Shown in pieces: positions 7,761 through 15,616 of a stretch of 64,000 nt of DNA (position 1 is the stretch's first letter; each line of letters starts with the position of its first letter). Both the position numbers and the translations under genes were made by a program. Where the stretch lies: assembly GCA_038144425.1 (NCBI GenBank), contig JAYQNS010000004.1:310001-374000 (forward strand), in the 5' to 3' direction. The DNA comes from Salivita marina. GTDB lineage: Bacteria > Pseudomonadota > Gammaproteobacteria > Pseudomonadales > Azotimanducaceae. The notes below the pieces were generated by a model. The model worked only from the letters and a program-made list of their open reading frames with translations. It was not told the origin of the DNA and did not search any database.

Positions 7761-8555
7761 TCACGATCGAGGCGCGCCCTTGTGATCCTCTGCCAACTTT
7801 TCAAAGATCCGTGCAGCGGCTTCAAAGGCCCCAGGGGATAGGCCCGCGGCACGAAAGGTAGCGGCAATCTCTTCCATTTCCCCCACAAAGCGCCAGGCCT
7901 TCGGTGCAGCGGCGCTGCGCGCCGCCGCTGCTCGATCCCTTTGTCCGGGGCTGTGCCGATCCCACAGGACGTGAAGATCCTCCTTGAGCCCTAGGGCTTG
8001 GGCCAGCGCTTCTACACTGAGCAACAGGGCGCTGGACCCCTTGGACCAGGCCGCGAAGGCGTTCTTGAGGGCCGAGGCGCCGTAGGGGCCCGCCGCCTCC
8101 GGGACCACCTGAGGTACGAAGCGGGGCCCGAAGCTGGCCAGTCGCTCAGCGGCGCCGGCGCTCATTAAGAGGGTTGCGGTCTTCCCTTCGCCAGGGGGCA
8201 AGCCCACTACGGCGCCGTCCCCGTAGGCGCCCGGAGGGAAGCAGGCGGCCACGGCTTCAGCCGTTTCCGGGGAAATCCCATTGAGGTCGAAATAGGGCCC
8301 GGCGTAGCCCTCCCCGGCGACAGCCTGAGCGAGGGGCAAAGCGCCGTGGGGCGGAACGATGGAGAGCACCGCGTCGACCCCTACCAACACAGCCCCAAGG
8401 CTTGGGGCCTCCTTGAGCCCGAGGGCCTCCGCGCGGCGCCGAGAGGCCGCACTCCTCCCCTCAGCGCACCAGCGCACCTGGTGCCCGGCCGCCAACAGGG
8501 AGGCACCCAGGGCTGCGCCCATGGCTCCGGGATGCAATAGGGCAAGCTTCATCAT
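7761..8555 (-). CDS. NAD(P)-binding beta-hydroxyacid dehydrogenase-like protein with DUF1932-type C-terminus
   Basis: 264 aa. The N-terminal Rossmann fold (MKLALLHPGAMGAALGASLLAAGHQVRW) has the Gly-rich NAD(P) loop of the 6-phosphogluconate/3-hydroxyisobutyrate dehydrogenase superfamily. The middle (PYFDLNGISPETAEAV, YGDGAVVGLPP) and the helical C-terminal region (ALKNAFAAWSKGSSALLLSVEALAQALG) resemble the DUF1932 phosphogluconate-dehydrogenase-like C-terminal domain, where the Lys in LKNAFAAWSKG is the usual catalytic-type residue. Adjacent ATG codons at 8555 and 8552 are preceded by AAAAAAGG at a suitable distance; the longer form would add non-homologous residues. The substrate is unknown. 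Confidence 0.75.
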   Translation of the reverse strand: MMKLALLHPGAMGAALGASLLAAGHQVRWCAEGRSAASRRRAEALGLKEAPSLGAVLVGVDAVLSIVPPHGALPLAQAVAGEGYAGPYFDLNGISPETAEAVAACFPPGAYGDGAVVGLPPGEGKTATLLMSAGAAERLASFGPRFVPQVVPEAAGPYGASALKNAFAAWSKGSSALLLSVEALAQALGLKEDLHVLWDRHSPGQRDRAAAARSAAAPKAWRFVGEMEEIAATFRAAGLSPGAFEAAARIFEKLAEDHKGAPRS

Positions 8556-8896
8556 CGCGCGTGCCTTTTTTACGGTAGCAAGAGCTCGAGCATGCCGGTC
8601 CAGGTGTCTTAAGCGCAAAAGCGAGCCCACTAACCTTTACTGTCCAATTCCACTTTTAGAAACGGGGTTTTTAATTCGATGGCGTAAGGCCTAGACCAAC
8701 CGATGCGACCGCCAAGGGCGCCTCGCTTCGCCGACTCTCCGTCCAAAGTGAGCGCCCAGACGCCGCTATATCTCTGTTTTTAAATAACTAAGCCTTTACC
8801 TCAGCAGCCCCCGGAGGCCTTTGCGAGGGTGCAATGGCCGTTCTTTTCCGGTATGTTTTCCGTCCTTTCTTTTGTGTCGTAAACATTTGGGTGCTT
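8556..8896. promoter_or_regulatory. Divergent intergenic region upstream of the first TonB receptor, with an imperfect stem-loop
   Basis: 341 nt without a convincing gene. It must hold promoters for the minus-strand dehydrogenase and the plus-strand TonB receptor. An imperfect stem-loop (arms GGGCGCCTCGCTT at 8716-8728 and AAGTGAGCGCCC at 8746-8757, with one bulge and one mismatch) is present, followed by an AT-rich stretch (8765-8792) that could contain the receptor promoter. No clear -35/-10 pair could be fixed. The role of the stem (operator, leader structure or chance) is unknown. Confidence 0.35.
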
Positions 8897-11419
8897 ATGT
8901 TCAAGAAACAGAAACTCCACACCGCCATCCTTTCGGCCCTTGCTGCGTCTTCCGTGGCAGCGCCTGCGGCCTTCGCCGAAATAGAAGAAGTTGTGGTGAC
9001 CGCAACGAAACGGGCAGCGAGCACGCAGGACATCCCCGTAGCCGTCCAGGCCCTCGACGAGTCCACGCTCGACGATTTCAACATCAACAATTTCAGCGAT
9101 TACCTGATTCAGCTGCCCGGCATCACCGCCGGCGGCAGCGGCCCAGGGCAGAACACCATTTACATCCGCGGCGTGGCCTCTACGACGCCCAATCTCACCA
9201 CCGCAGGCGTTGCAGGTCTGGCGCCTAACGTGGCGCTCTACCTTGATGAACAGCCCCTGTCCCAGCCAGGCCGAAACCTCGACGACTACACCGCCGACAT
9301 GGCGCGGGTAGAGGTCCTTTCCGGGCCTCAGGGCACCCTCTTTGGAGCCAGCTCTCAAGCGGGAACGGTGCGTCTCATTACAAACAAGCCGGATCCCTCC
9401 GGTCAGTACGCCAACGTGAAGATCGGGACCGAATTCACGAAAGACGGTGAAATGAGCAACAACGTCGAAGGGATGGTGAATCTTCCTATCAACGACCAGC
9501 TCACCATCCGAGGCGTGGTCTACGTCGACAAGCAGGGTGGCTACATCGACAACGTCGCCGGCACTCGCGATGCCTCGGAAAGCGCTCGTTTCCGACCGGA
9601 GGATACGGTACGAAGCAACGGGCTTCCCGTATCCGCAGGCCGAGCGGGCTTTCAGTCCACCGCAGATCTGACTGCGGTTAATTTTCTTGAGGCCGACAAC
9701 GGTACTCGCGTCGAGGACGACTTCAACGAGGCTTCCTACGCAGGTGGTCGCCTAAGCGTACGCTATGCCGTAAACGACGACTGGACCATTAATGTCGCGC
9801 ACATGCAGCAGACCCTCGACGCTGAAGGCGTCTTCTTCTCCGACCCCAATCTCGGAGATTACGAAATTCAGCGCTTCGACCGGGACACCATGGAAGATGA
9901 GTTCCACAACACCAATTGGACCGTCGAGGGACGGGTCGGGTCGCTAGAGGTGCTTTATACGGGAGCCTACACGGACCGAGATACGGACCAAATTGTCGAC
10001 TACGCAGACTACCTCTTCGTGGGTCAGTACCTCCCCTATTACATTTGCGACGCAAGCGTGACCTACCCGGGCGCCGGCGTTGCGCCCTCCGGCACCTGCC
10101 AACCCCCCAACATGATCGTCAACTCGTCGACGGAAACGGAAGTCCAGACTCACGAATTTCGGGTTTCGACCTCTGCCGAAAATCGAGTTCGAGCCACCGT
10201 TGGCGTTTTCTACTCAGATCTTGAACTCGCCGAGAAGAATGACTTTACCTACTTCGGGTCGACGGCCGTGCAAGGCCCGGGGCCCTTCATTGCGGCCGGG
10301 ACGGCTGCAGCCAATCCCGTCGGCTTCGGGCCCAACTTCTCGGCGCAAGGATCCTCCGCCAGCGATCCCAATGCATGGCCATCGGCAGTCGTTTTCCGCA
10401 ATGACGTCTTAAGGACTGACGAACAAACGGCAATCTTCGGCGAGCTAACTGCGGATATCACGGAGCAGCTAGCGATCACCGTCGGCGCGCGCTACTACGA
10501 CGTTGAAGTGGAGCTCGTTGGAAGCGCGGCCGGTTCCTTCGGCAACCTCGGGGCGGCCGTTGATAATAACGGCGGCAACAATCTGGATACGCTTTTCTCT
10601 GGCGCCAATCCGGACACCGCTTCTACCGATGGATATATCGGCAAGGTGAGCCTGGCCTGGACGCCCAACAGCAACACCTTGATTTATGCAACCTGGTCAG
10701 AAGGCTTCAGACCAGGCCTTCTCAACCGACCTGGCGGACGCACCAACCCCGCGGGCACTTTCACCGTTCCCTTTGCGCTGGAAACGGACGACGTGGTCAA
10801 CATGGAGCTGGGGTGGAAATTAGATCTTCTCGATCGGACCCTGCGCTTCAATGGTAGTGCCTTTGCCGTGGACATTGAGAAACTTCAAACCACCATCTTC
10901 GATCCCTCGATCGCAAACCTATTCTTCTCCGATAACGCAGCGGACGCCGAGGTTAGGGGCATAGAAGGCGATATTATCTGGACCCCTGCCTCGATCGACG
11001 GCCTCACCCTCCGGGGCGCCTTCTCTATCCTTGATACGGAAATCACCGATGTGATCACACCGACAAACGATGTGATTGAGGGTGATGAACTTGCTTTCGC
11101 ACCGGAATTCCAGGGAACACTGAGCGCTCGCTACGAGTGGACCTTGGCATCGGGGCTCACGGCCCACGTCACGCCGAATTTGTCCTACTCGGACCAATCA
11201 TTTTCCGATGTCATCACCATCAATCGGGATAAGATGGACAGCTGGACGCTTGTGGGGCTGACCGCAGGGGTTACGAACGGACGCTGGTCCGTGGATCTCT
11301 ACGGGGAAAACCTCTTTGACGAAGCTGCCGAGCTCTCGCGGAACTACATCAACGATCGAGAGCGGGTCACCCTTGCCCGGCCCCTTACGGTTGGCGTCCG
11401 AGCGTCCTTCGACATGTAA
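8897..11419 (+). CDS. TonB-dependent outer-membrane receptor
   Basis: 840 aa with signal peptide (MFKKQKLHTAILSALAASSVAAPAAFA), a TonB-box-like EIEEVVVTATKR, a plug domain (TIYIRGVAS, RVEVLSGPQGTLFGASSQAGTVRLITNKP) and a C-terminal 22-strand barrel (TLIYATWSEGFRPG, VNMELGWKLDLL, final VGVRASFDM). Such receptors import scarce or large substrates across the outer membrane using TonB-ExbBD energy. The protein ends in Phe-Asp-Met rather than the usual terminal Phe. The start at 8897 gives a normal signal peptide; ATG 8834, with GAGGG close upstream, would add 21 hydrophobic residues and cannot be excluded. A strong terminator follows, then a TPR-sulfotransferase. The substrate is unknown; the iron-complex and the broader nutrient-receptor branches both remain possible. 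Confidence 0.93.
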   Translation: MFKKQKLHTAILSALAASSVAAPAAFAEIEEVVVTATKRAASTQDIPVAVQALDESTLDDFNINNFSDYLIQLPGITAGGSGPGQNTIYIRGVASTTPNLTTAGVAGLAPNVALYLDEQPLSQPGRNLDDYTADMARVEVLSGPQGTLFGASSQAGTVRLITNKPDPSGQYANVKIGTEFTKDGEMSNNVEGMVNLPINDQLTIRGVVYVDKQGGYIDNVAGTRDASESARFRPEDTVRSNGLPVSAGRAGFQSTADLTAVNFLEADNGTRVEDDFNEASYAGGRLSVRYAVNDDWTINVAHMQQTLDAEGVFFSDPNLGDYEIQRFDRDTMEDEFHNTNWTVEGRVGSLEVLYTGAYTDRDTDQIVDYADYLFVGQYLPYYICDASVTYPGAGVAPSGTCQPPNMIVNSSTETEVQTHEFRVSTSAENRVRATVGVFYSDLELAEKNDFTYFGSTAVQGPGPFIAAGTAAANPVGFGPNFSAQGSSASDPNAWPSAVVFRNDVLRTDEQTAIFGELTADITEQLAITVGARYYDVEVELVGSAAGSFGNLGAAVDNNGGNNLDTLFSGANPDTASTDGYIGKVSLAWTPNSNTLIYATWSEGFRPGLLNRPGGRTNPAGTFTVPFALETDDVVNMELGWKLDLLDRTLRFNGSAFAVDIEKLQTTIFDPSIANLFFSDNAADAEVRGIEGDIIWTPASIDGLTLRGAFSILDTEITDVITPTNDVIEGDELAFAPEFQGTLSARYEWTLASGLTAHVTPNLSYSDQSFSDVITINRDKMDSWTLVGLTAGVTNGRWSVDLYGENLFDEAAELSRNYINDRERVTLARPLTVGVRASFDM

Positions 11420-11443
11420 GGCTGGTGCTTTCGTAAGACCCCT

Positions 11444-11476
11444 AAGCGCCCCGTTCGTCGGGGCGCTTTTCGTTTT
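11444..11476 (+). terminator. Rho-independent terminator after the TonB receptor
   Basis: A 9-bp perfect GC-rich stem (AAGCGCCCC/GGGGCGCTT, arms 11444-11452 and 11460-11468) with a 7-nt loop is followed by TTCGTTTT. It lies 25 nt after the receptor stop and overlaps the leader of the next gene, so the TPR-sulfotransferase is reached only by read-through or from its own promoter. Confidence 0.85.
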
Positions 11477-11490
11477 GAGGAAGAAACTTG

Positions 11491-13473
11491 ATGGCGCTTT
11501 CGCCAGAACAAATGAAGGGCCTAGAAAGACAGCTGCGCAGCGGCGATGCCGCAGGGGCTCTTGCCGCCGCAGAAAAAACCCTCGCCACCGAGCCAGAGCC
11601 AGAGCTGCACTACTTCGCCGCCGTCGCCGCCCGCTATGCTCGAGCCTTTGATCGCGCCGAAGCTCATCTCGACGAACTTAAGCGCTTGCAGCCCGATTTC
11701 GGCCGCGCGTTCCAGGAACAAGGACACCTACTTCGCGCCCAGGGCGATACCCCCGGGGCCCTGAAGGCTTTTGAAAGGGCCTGCGCCCTTAACCCCGCCC
11801 TCCGCGCCAGCTTTACCCATCGCATCGCCCTTGCAACGGCGCTTGGAGACCACGCCCAGGCCACCCTGGCCGAGGCCCAGCTGGGGGCCCTAGACGCCCT
11901 TCCCCAGCCCTTGCAGCGTGTGGTCAGCCTCTTAAGCGAAGGGAAGCTGCGGGCCGCGGAGCAGCATTGCCGGGCGTTCCTTAGGGGCGCGCCCAAGCAC
12001 GCCGAGGGCATGCGCCTTCTAGCAGATATCGCCCAGCGCCTGGGGGAGCTGGCCGATGCGGAGTTTCTCCTTGAAAGCGTCCTGGCCTTTGAACCGAACC
12101 ACGTCACGGCGCGTATCGACTATCTGCGCGTGCTCCGCAAGCGGCAAAAGTTTGAAGCCGCTCGCGCGGAGGCAGCCACGCTCTTGGCCACGGCGCCGGA
12201 CAACCCCCAGTACCAGTCAATTTACGCCATCGAGTGCATGCAGTGCGGGGACTACGACAAGGCCCTAGAAACGTTCGAGGCGGTGCTTAAGGCGTTGCCC
12301 GAGGACGGCGCCACCCTCACCGCCAAGGGCCATGCCCTGAAAACCCTCGGCCAGCAGGAAGAAGCTATTGCCGCCTACAAGACCGCCCGCTCGAAGGCGG
12401 CAGAGGCCTACTACGCGCTGGCGAACCTCAAGACCTACCGCTTCGATAGCGCCCTCATAGAGGAAATGCAGGCGAAGGTCGAGGATCTTGATCTTGGGCA
12501 CATGGATCGAGTGCATCTCCACTTCGCACTGGCTAAGGGGCTAGAAGACCGGGGGGAAGCAGAGGCTGCCTTCGGTCACTACCAGGCCGGCAACGGCCTC
12601 AAACGGGCCCAAAGCCGCTACAGCGCAGCGCGCATGCACGAAGACCTTAAGGCCACGGCCACGGTCTGTGACGCGGACTTCTTTGAGCAGGTTGCGGGCG
12701 CCGGCTACGTCGCCCCGGACCCCATCTTTATCGTGGGTTTGCCCCGGGCCGGCTCTACCCTCCTGGAGCAAATCCTGGCCTCCCATAGCGCCATCGACGG
12801 AACCCTTGAGCTACCCCACGTAGTGGCCCTGGCCCAGCGCCTGCGGCGCCGTCCCCAGCCCCCGGGGCAATCCTTCCCCGCGGTCCTGAAAACGCTAGAG
12901 GTCAGCGAGTACGGCGCCTTCGGCAAAAGCTACATCGAAGAAACGGCCATTCATCGAGCCCGGGCCCCCTTCTTCACGGACAAGATGCCCAATAATTTCC
13001 GCCATCTCGGGCTAATCAAGGCCATGCTGCCTAACGCCAAGATTATCGACGCCCGGCGTAACCCCTTGGATTGCTGCGTCAGCGGCTTTAAGCAGCTCTT
13101 CGCCGAAGGCCAAGAGTTCAGCTACGACCTCGCGGATCTGGGCCATTACTACGCCGACTACGTCGCCCTCATGGACCATTGGGACACTATGATGCCCGGG
13201 GCCGTGCTCCGCGTTCAGCACGAAACCCTTCTAGAGGACTTTGAGGGCGAGGTGCGCCGAATCCTGGCGTACCTGGGACTGCCCTTTGAGGACCAGTGCC
13301 TGCGATTCCACAAGACGGCGCGCTCCGTGCGCACGGCCAGCTCGGAGCAGGTTCGCCGCCCGCTAAACCGCGACGGGGTGGGGCAATGGAAGGCCTTCGA
13401 AGCCCAGCTGGGGCCCCTCCGGGCAGCCCTGGGGCCTGTGCTGAAGCGGAGAGATATCGGCCCCGTCTCTTAG
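11491..13473 (+). CDS. TPR-repeat sulfotransferase family protein
   Basis: 660 aa. About 370 N-terminal residues form TPR-like helical repeats (for example DYDKALETFEAVLKALPEDGATLTAKGHALKTLGQQEEAIAAYKTA). They are followed by a Sulfotransfer_3-type domain with the PAPS 5'-phosphosulfate loop PIFIVGLPRAGSTLLEQILASH (about residue 413) and the downstream DKMPNNFRHLGLIKAMLPNAKII...RRNPLDCC segment that usually holds the 3'-phosphate-binding Arg/Ser. The family transfers sulfate from PAPS to hydroxyl groups of unknown acceptors. In marine gammaproteobacteria and sphingomonads such genes often lie beside TonB receptors, as here. ATG 11491 has GAGGAAG 7 nt upstream. No signal peptide is seen; the protein is probably cytoplasmic. 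The acceptor is unknown. Confidence 0.9.
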   Translation: MALSPEQMKGLERQLRSGDAAGALAAAEKTLATEPEPELHYFAAVAARYARAFDRAEAHLDELKRLQPDFGRAFQEQGHLLRAQGDTPGALKAFERACALNPALRASFTHRIALATALGDHAQATLAEAQLGALDALPQPLQRVVSLLSEGKLRAAEQHCRAFLRGAPKHAEGMRLLADIAQRLGELADAEFLLESVLAFEPNHVTARIDYLRVLRKRQKFEAARAEAATLLATAPDNPQYQSIYAIECMQCGDYDKALETFEAVLKALPEDGATLTAKGHALKTLGQQEEAIAAYKTARSKAAEAYYALANLKTYRFDSALIEEMQAKVEDLDLGHMDRVHLHFALAKGLEDRGEAEAAFGHYQAGNGLKRAQSRYSAARMHEDLKATATVCDADFFEQVAGAGYVAPDPIFIVGLPRAGSTLLEQILASHSAIDGTLELPHVVALAQRLRRRPQPPGQSFPAVLKTLEVSEYGAFGKSYIEETAIHRARAPFFTDKMPNNFRHLGLIKAMLPNAKIIDARRNPLDCCVSGFKQLFAEGQEFSYDLADLGHYYADYVALMDHWDTMMPGAVLRVQHETLLEDFEGEVRRILAYLGLPFEDQCLRFHKTARSVRTASSEQVRRPLNRDGVGQWKAFEAQLGPLRAALGPVLKRRDIGPVS

Positions 13474-13594
13474 GCTCGCGGGGCATCGCTACCCCAGGCC
13501 CAGGGCGTCCTGGCCACCTGCTCGTTTGGCACGGAGGTAGGGGTAATCCTCCTCGGCGCCCTCCATGCCGCTGGGGGGGAGCGGGGGCCAGGAA

Positions 13595-15616
13595 CTAGGC
13601 CGGCGGGGGTTCGAGCACCGGCTGAGGTGCCGTTTGGGCCGCCACCCAGCGCGAGTAGTGCGACAGTAAATCGTCTATCAGCGCATGACGATCAACGCCC
13701 ATGACGTCATAACGCTCACCAGTAGTGCTGCACCAGGCTTCTGCATACCAGTGCCGCCGCGCGGCCTCCTTCTGCGGCTCGAGCACGGTGAAGGTCATGG
13801 TGCGATAGCTGCGCAGCTGGACCCCATAGGCAAAGAGCACCAGGGGCTCATCCCCGGAGTCATCGATCACCTCCACGGCCAGGGCTTCAGCGTCATCTCG
13901 CAGTTCCGCGTGCACCTCTAGGGCCCGAAGCTCGAGCACCACGCTTTCGAAGGCCGGGCAGGCCGTATCCCGCAAAAAGGCCTCCGCCGCACGCCGATCG
14001 TGATGCCGCACCAGCTGCTTCAGCCGGCGCCGCCAATCCACGGCCACGGTCGCCACGGGCAGGGGTGGCCCCTCATAGCGGGCCTGGGCCTGGGCCTCCC
14101 GGCTTAGGGCTGTATAGAGACCAAAGCCCACGGCCAGTAATACTATGGCGAGGGGCAGGCCGCTGGTGAGGGCAGCCGTCTGTAATGCCCCGAGCCCCCC
14201 CGCCAGCAGCAGCACCGCTGCGATGAGTCCCTGGGTTAGAGCCCAGAAAATTCGCTGCCACACCGGCGGATTTTCTGCCCCGCCGGAGGCGAGCATATCC
14301 ACCACGAGGGATCCCGAATCGGAGGAGGTGACAAAAAACGTCACAATCAGTACGAGCGACAGAATAGACAGGAAAAAGCCAAAGGGCAGCCGCTCCAGAA
14401 GGCCAAACAGAGCCAGGGGCATGTTGTTTTTCGATAGCAACAAAACCCGGTCCTGGGCTTCTACGAGCACGGCGTGGATGGCGCTGTCGCCAAAGACGGT
14501 CATCCAGAAAAAGATAAAAAGGGATGGGGCGAGGAGCACCCCCACCACGAACTCCCTGATAGTCCGGCCCCGGGAAATACGCGCGATGAACATCCCTACG
14601 AAGGGCGCCCAGGCCATCCACCAAGCCCAGTAGAAAAGGGTCCAGGCCCCCAGCCACTCGTTGGGCTGGTAGGCAAACTGGCGGAAGGTGAGGGCCACCA
14701 GCTCGGAGGCGTAGACCCCCACGTTTTGTAAAAAAGCCGAGAGGAGAAAGACCGTCGGGCCAAGCGCAAAAACTATCAGAAGGAGGGCAACGGCAAGCAG
14801 CATGTTGAGCTCGGAGAGGCGCTTAATACCCGCATCAAGCCCGGCCACCACGGAGGCAGTAGCCATGAGCGTAATGGCGGCGATGAGACTCACCTGCACC
14901 CAGACCACCTCAGGGACGCCAAAGAGGTAGTTCAGCCCCGCGTTCACCTGCAGCACCCCAAGGCCCAGGGAGGTCGCAACCCCAAAGACCGTACCGATTA
15001 CCGCGGCGATGTCCACGGCGTTACCGAGGGGCCCATGGATGCGCTCCCCCAGCAGGGGATAGAGCGCGCTGCGTAGCGTCAGAGGCATGTTGTGGCGGTA
15101 GGTAAAGTAGGCCAAAGCCAGGCCGATATGGCCGTAGACGGCCCAGCCGTGCACCCCCCAATGGAGGAAGGTGGCATTCATGGCGAAGCGAGCAGCCTCC
15201 GGCGTTTGGCCCTCGATCCCCTCCGCCGGGGGCGCGGCGAAATGCAGGAGCGGCTCCGCTACCCCGAAAAAGAGCAGCCCGATGCCAATGCCGGCGCTGA
15301 ACAGCATGGCAAACCATGAGAGACGGCTATATTCCGGCTCTGAGTCATCGGGGCCTAGGCGCACCGCACCGAAGCGGGAAAAGGCGAGGTAAAGCACGAA
15401 GATGAGAAAGACTGCGATGCACAGCATGTAGAACCAGCCAAAGGTGTGGACGATCCACCCCTGGATGGCGCTGAAGACCTCCGCCGCGAGGGTCGGCACC
15501 GCTGCCCCAAAGGCCGAAACGGCGACGATAAGACACGCCGACACTCCGAAAACCACAGGGTGCACCACCACCTTTGGCGTTTCTTCGCCCTCCCCAGCCT
15601 GGGGACTCTCCGCCAT
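13595..15616 (-). CDS. BCCT-family choline/glycine betaine/carnitine transporter (BetT-like)
   Basis: 673 aa, close to BetT. Twelve hydrophobic segments are visible between residues 18 and 520, followed by a cytoplasmic tail of about 150 residues, as in osmoregulated BetT. The BCCT signature TLFYWAWWMAWAPFVGMFIARISRGRTIREF and the upstream AMNATFLHWGVHGWAVYG are clear. BCCT proteins import quaternary ammonium compounds with Na+ or H+. It overlaps the upstream exported amidohydrolase by 1 nt (TAATG), so the two are cotranscribed. This suggests that the imported compound is released by that hydrolase. The exact substrate cannot be read from sequence. Confidence 0.92.
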   Translation of the reverse strand: MAESPQAGEGEETPKVVVHPVVFGVSACLIVAVSAFGAAVPTLAAEVFSAIQGWIVHTFGWFYMLCIAVFLIFVLYLAFSRFGAVRLGPDDSEPEYSRLSWFAMLFSAGIGIGLLFFGVAEPLLHFAAPPAEGIEGQTPEAARFAMNATFLHWGVHGWAVYGHIGLALAYFTYRHNMPLTLRSALYPLLGERIHGPLGNAVDIAAVIGTVFGVATSLGLGVLQVNAGLNYLFGVPEVVWVQVSLIAAITLMATASVVAGLDAGIKRLSELNMLLAVALLLIVFALGPTVFLLSAFLQNVGVYASELVALTFRQFAYQPNEWLGAWTLFYWAWWMAWAPFVGMFIARISRGRTIREFVVGVLLAPSLFIFFWMTVFGDSAIHAVLVEAQDRVLLLSKNNMPLALFGLLERLPFGFFLSILSLVLIVTFFVTSSDSGSLVVDMLASGGAENPPVWQRIFWALTQGLIAAVLLLAGGLGALQTAALTSGLPLAIVLLAVGFGLYTALSREAQAQARYEGPPLPVATVAVDWRRRLKQLVRHHDRRAAEAFLRDTACPAFESVVLELRALEVHAELRDDAEALAVEVIDDSGDEPLVLFAYGVQLRSYRTMTFTVLEPQKEAARRHWYAEAWCSTTGERYDVMGVDRHALIDDLLSHYSRWVAAQTAPQPVLEPPPA

